Source of the DNA: an uncultured Bacillota bacterium
GTDB taxonomy: Bacteria > Bacillota_I > Bacilli_A > RFN20 > CAG-826
Reading direction: 5' to 3'
Assembly (NCBI GenBank): GCA_949298295.1
Contig: CASFWS010000054.1
Span: 1-8,231 of the forward strand
DNA: 8,231 nucleotides
A program made the position numbers and the translations under genes. Below the pieces are notes generated by a model. That model ran no database searches and was not told the DNA's origin. It saw only the letters and a program-made list of their open reading frames with translations. How positions within the stretch are numbered: position 1 is the stretch's first letter; each line of letters opens with the position of its first letter. Positions 5,557 to 8,231 of the stretch are shown piece after piece.

Positions 5557-7167
5557 TTAAAGCCGGATTTCGTTCTTGATTTTCTCGAATTCCGCCGCGT
5601 CGATTTTGCCGACCGGCGTCCGCGGAAGGCGGTCGAGGAAGATGATCTTGGCCGGCTTATATTGGGGCGGGAGGTTCTTTTGGACGGCCGTATAGATTTC
5701 CTCTTCGATGGCTTCTTCCGTTACTCGTCCCTTAGGTCCTTCGCGCTGGACGACGGCCAGGCAAAGGACGTGGCCTTTCCGCTTGTCCTCAACCGGGAAG
5801 CAATAGGCCTCGTAAACGTCGAAGAGCGAGAGGGCGACATCCTCGACGTCGGAAGGGCAGACCGTCTCCCCGTTGATCTTGACGATCCGCCGGAGGCGCT
5901 GGCGGAAAGTGAGGTAGCCATCCTCGTCGATGAAACCGAAATCCCGCGTCCGGAAATAGCGGCGGCCATCGACCTCGATAAAGCTCTTGGCGGTCAGCTC
6001 CTCGTCGTTGAGGTAACCGTTCATCAGGCAATCGCCTCCGATGCAGATTTCCCCGCTTTCCCCTTGGGGCAGAAGCTCGCCGGTATCCGGGTCGACGATG
6101 ATTTCCCGAAGGTTAGGGAGGGGCCGGCCGATGGTCCCACGCTTGGCCCGGCCATAGGTATTGACGTTGGTGACGTTCACGGTTTCCGTGAGGCCGTACC
6201 CTTCGAAAAGGCGGGCCGAGGAGAGCGAGCGGGACATCGTCGCGTTCCATTGGTCGAGGAGGGACTCCGGAACCGAGTCGCCCCCGATGAAGGCGACGAT
6301 TTGCTTCTTGAGCCAAGGCCCGTAGAAGCTTTCGCGGGACAAAAGGGCGTTATAGAGGGCGGGGACGCCGATGATGACGGTGGCTTCGCCCTTCCGGATG
6401 TAGCGGATGGCTTCCTTGGTATTGAACTTGAGGACGAGGACGGTCGAGGCTCCCCATGAAATCGGGGTGTGGACGCCCATCGCGAGGCCGAAGCCGTGGA
6501 AGAGAGGGATGGCCGTCAGCATCTTGATGTCCTTGATCTTGCCGCCGAAAAGGGGATAGCCCTTGAGGGCGAGGTTATTGATCGACCGTGCGGAAAGGCG
6601 GACGATCTTCGGTTCCCCGTTGGTCCCCCCGGTATTGAGATAGACGGCATCCTCGTCCGGGTTAGGATGGACGGTCGGGCTCTCCTTGGCCGGATGGATG
6701 CCGGCGTAGCCGACGATGCCATGGGCCTTTTTCGAGATGTGGTAGAGGACGATGGCCTTGAGAAGGTTGATCCGCCAGTAGGGATTGACCGAAACAATCT
6801 TCACTTCGCTTGGAAGGACCATCCGGTGGTCATAGCAGGCATTGGCCAGGCAAATGAGGATCTTGGCGCCCGATTTCCTGATATGGACGGCCATGAGGGA
6901 AGAGGGGGTAAGCGGATGGATATTGTAGGAAATAGCCCCGATTTTGCTGATGGCGTAGAAAAGGAAGAGGGCTTCCGGGCAATTGGGCATGGCTACGGCC
7001 ACGACGTCCTTTTCCTTGACTCCGAGCGTGACGAGCTTGCGGCTCGCCACGTCGATTTCCTTCTCGAGTTCCCTGAAGGTCCATTTATGCCCTTCGAAGA
7101 CGGCAGCCACATTGTCGGGGTAGGCTTTCGCGGCATGCTCGAACTGGTCGTAAATCGATTTTCCCAT
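5557..7167 (-). CDS. AMP-forming acyl-CoA synthetase / acyl-adenylating enzyme (ANL superfamily)
   Basis: This 536-residue enzyme should activate a carboxylic acid with ATP to acyl-AMP and, in most relatives, pass it to CoA. Motifs in order: A3 phosphate loop LNTGGTNGEPK (177-187), GVPALYNALL (267-276), A5 YGLTET (324-329), A7 TRD (407-409), hinge stretch QRLRRIVKINGE (423-434), and A10 PVGK with the adenylation lysine K521. A7 usually reads TGD; here Gly is replaced by Arg while the ribose-binding Asp409 stays. Length and full N- and C-terminal domains fit medium/long-chain acyl-CoA synthetases. No fused carrier protein or condensation domain is present. It has no signal peptide. The start is set by AAAGGAA (7174-7180) 6 nt upstream. 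It follows the DUF1624 membrane gene by 17 bp, so the two are probably one operon. The substrate acid is unknown; an acyl-carrier-protein ligase is an alternative. Confidence 0.9.
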   Translation of the reverse strand: MGKSIYDQFEHAAKAYPDNVAAVFEGHKWTFRELEKEIDVASRKLVTLGVKEKDVVAVAMPNCPEALFLFYAISKIGAISYNIHPLTPSSLMAVHIRKSGAKILICLANACYDHRMVLPSEVKIVSVNPYWRINLLKAIVLYHISKKAHGIVGYAGIHPAKESPTVHPNPDEDAVYLNTGGTNGEPKIVRLSARSINNLALKGYPLFGGKIKDIKMLTAIPLFHGFGLAMGVHTPISWGASTVLVLKFNTKEAIRYIRKGEATVIIGVPALYNALLSRESFYGPWLKKQIVAFIGGDSVPESLLDQWNATMSRSLSSARLFEGYGLTETVNVTNVNTYGRAKRGTIGRPLPNLREIIVDPDTGELLPQGESGEICIGGDCLMNGYLNDEELTAKSFIEVDGRRYFRTRDFGFIDEDGYLTFRQRLRRIVKINGETVCPSDVEDVALSLFDVYEAYCFPVEDKRKGHVLCLAVVQREGPKGRVTEEAIEEEIYTAVQKNLPPQYKPAKIIFLDRLPRTPVGKIDAAEFEKIKNEIRL

Positions 7168-7173
7168 GGCAGG

Positions 7174-7180
7174 TTCCTTT
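7174..7180 (-). promoter_or_regulatory. Ribosome binding site of the acyl-CoA synthetase gene
   Basis: Minus-strand AAAGGAA with 6 nt to the ATG at 7167. It lies within the 17-bp gap after the stop of the DUF1624 gene, leaving no room for a separate promoter there. Confidence 0.6.
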
Positions 7181-7184
7181 CTCT

Positions 7185-8231
7185 CTAGCCGAGGCGGTAG
7201 CCCATTGGCAAGAGCACGATGCCCATGATCAGATAGACCGCGGGCATATGGACAAGGTATATGAACAGGGAGTGGCGGCCGAGGAAAAGAATCGGCTTGG
7301 CCCAGGTGCGTTTCCGCCTTTCCGTTTTGACGGGAACCCTTTCAAGGGCCGTCCCGGCGAGAAGGCGTGCCATAGCCATGCAGGGGAGGCCGTAGACGCC
7401 GACTTTGGAACCGTCGACGTTGAGGAGGCAATAGCCGCGGACGCCCTTTTCGGAAGGGAGAAGGGACTTCCTTTTCCGATAGACGACCTTGGCGAAGCAA
7501 GCCCCGAGGAAAAGGATGGCCGCGCATTGGAGGGGCGGGAAATAGTCGTCCCCATAGCCGGCCAGCCCGAAGAGAAGCTTCCAGGCTTGGTCCAGGTCCT
7601 TGGGGAGGACGTTGGTCGGATGGAAGATCGTCGAGCCGTTGTTGAGGTTCACGTAGGTATTGCCGTCATGGACGAAATTAGGGTCGATGAGGTGGGCCAA
7701 TTGGCCGAAGAGAGAATGGTCACCGGGGTAGTAGCGGCCGAAGAAAGAGCAAAGGATCGTCGCGACCGAAAGGGCGATGGCCACGGCGAAAAGGGGGCCG
7801 AGTTTCCCTTTGACCAGCCAATCGACGAACGAATAGAAGATGATCGAAAGGGCGATGGCGTGGAGGATGCCGCAATAGATGTGGAAGTCGGCCCCAGTTA
7901 GGTAGGAAAAGAGATCGAGGACAATCGAAAGGGCAATCGCCACGGCAAGAAGGTAGAAGCCGCGGAGGGAGTTCGACTTGGCGAAGGCGGTGGAGATGCC
8001 CGAGAGGAAGACGAAGAGCATCGAGAAGAAAAACTCGAGAATGAAGAGTTGGCCCGAATTGATGATGAGGAAGACGTCCTGACCGAGACGGAAAAGATCG
8101 ACCAAGGCCTCCGGTTCCGGCCCTTCCCCGCCCCAGACAAAGATCTGGTTCGATAGCATGAGGGCGCAGGCGAAGTGGAGGGCCACCATGAGGATGATGT
8201 CGAAACCCCGAAGGAAATCGATCTCGAAAAT
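7185..8231 (-). CDS. DUF1624 / HGSNAT-like polytopic membrane acyltransferase, N-terminus beyond window edge
   Basis: An open frame of 348 codons that enters from the right edge. The ATG at 8189 is internal, because the 14 codons before it read IFEIDFLRGFDIIL. With MVALHF they form the N-terminal family signature (E-I-D-x-x-R-G, then a helix with His). Other family landmarks are LSGIS followed by SNSLRG (about 8010-7950), YCGILHAIALS (about 7880-7850), YFPPLQ before a helix (about 7540) and the C-terminal LGRHSLFIYLVH (about 7285-7250). At least seven hydrophobic segments are visible, so it is an integral membrane protein. HGSNAT, the namesake, moves acetyl groups from cytosolic acetyl-CoA across a membrane to a sugar amine; bacterial relatives are mostly uncharacterised. 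A long soluble loop (about 7720-7560) sits between the fifth and sixth visible helices. It lies directly upstream of the acyl-CoA synthetase gene, which suggests a supplied acyl donor. The family call is firm; the reaction is inferred. Confidence 0.82.
   Translation of the reverse strand: MFEIDFLRGFDIILMVALHFACALMLSNQIFVWGGEGPEPEALVDLFRLGQDVFLIINSGQLFILEFFFSMLFVFLSGISTAFAKSNSLRGFYLLAVAIALSIVLDLFSYLTGADFHIYCGILHAIALSIIFYSFVDWLVKGKLGPLFAVAIALSVATILCSFFGRYYPGDHSLFGQLAHLIDPNFVHDGNTYVNLNNGSTIFHPTNVLPKDLDQAWKLLFGLAGYGDDYFPPLQCAAILFLGACFAKVVYRKRKSLLPSEKGVRGYCLLNVDGSKVGVYGLPCMAMARLLAGTALERVPVKTERRKRTWAKPILFLGRHSLFIYLVHMPAVYLIMGIVLLPMGYRLG

Noticed and set aside
5662..6459. A 265-codon plus-strand frame antisense to the acyl-CoA synthetase, and similar long antisense frames at 6469-7188 and 7248-7901
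   Set aside because: They show the same low-complexity D/G/E/V-rich composition as other antisense shadows here. The minus-strand genes carry complete family motifs.

Overview
The window is about 57% GC. It reads as a Bacillota-type chromosome segment, possibly an uncultured Bacilli or Erysipelotrichia-like lineage. This rests on purine-rich Shine-Dalgarno sites, TATAAT-type -10 boxes, UGA used only as stop, and the protein families present: a TM287/288-type heterodimeric ABC exporter, a short 8-oxo-dGTPase-like Nudix protein and a DUF1624 membrane protein. The lineage is inferred from family resemblance only. Five protein genes plus one disrupted gene are supported. There are no RNA genes, no CRISPR array and no recognisable complete mobile element.

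Layout. (1) Positions 1-3685, minus strand: a two-gene ABC exporter operon, transcribed from a -10 box near 3709-3714. The first gene (3685 to 1739) encodes the half with degenerate ATPase residues. The second (1739 to beyond the left edge) encodes the half with a consensus Walker B. Stop and start overlap as TGATG. The second gene is broken: its frame changes near 1509-1512, exactly where the rest of TM1 and the TM1-TM2 loop should be. The pattern is that of a missing stretch of roughly 25-30 codons whose length is 3n+1 nt. (2) Positions 3686-4078: a non-coding gap that becomes AT-rich (about 33-42% GC from about 3830). The low-GC tract continues into the last ~100 codons of the next gene. 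(3) Positions 4079-5080, minus: a class I SAM-dependent methyltransferase of the spermidine-synthase-like fold, substrate unknown. (4) Positions 5122-5529, plus: a Nudix hydrolase divergent from the methyltransferase. The 41-bp gap holds overlapping, oppositely oriented -10 boxes, and the methyltransferase transcript looks almost leaderless. (5) Positions 5516-5539: a hairpin with T/A flanks that can terminate in both directions. Its left arm is inside the Nudix coding end. (6) Positions 5557 to the right edge, minus: an acyl-CoA synthetase-like adenylating enzyme preceded, 17 bp upstream, by a partial DUF1624/HGSNAT-like polytopic membrane acyltransferase.

How the genes may work together. 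The two ABC halves should form one heterodimeric exporter with one degenerate and one consensus ATP site. The DUF1624 protein and the ligase are probably co-transcribed, which suggests coupled acyl activation and transfer at the membrane; the substrate is unknown. The methyltransferase and Nudix genes share a promoter region, which suggests joint regulation but not a shared pathway. I found no clear previously undescribed system. The points most worth checking are the broken exporter subunit, the AT-rich tract running into the methyltransferase C-terminus, the overlapping divergent promoter, and the ligase-acyltransferase pair.
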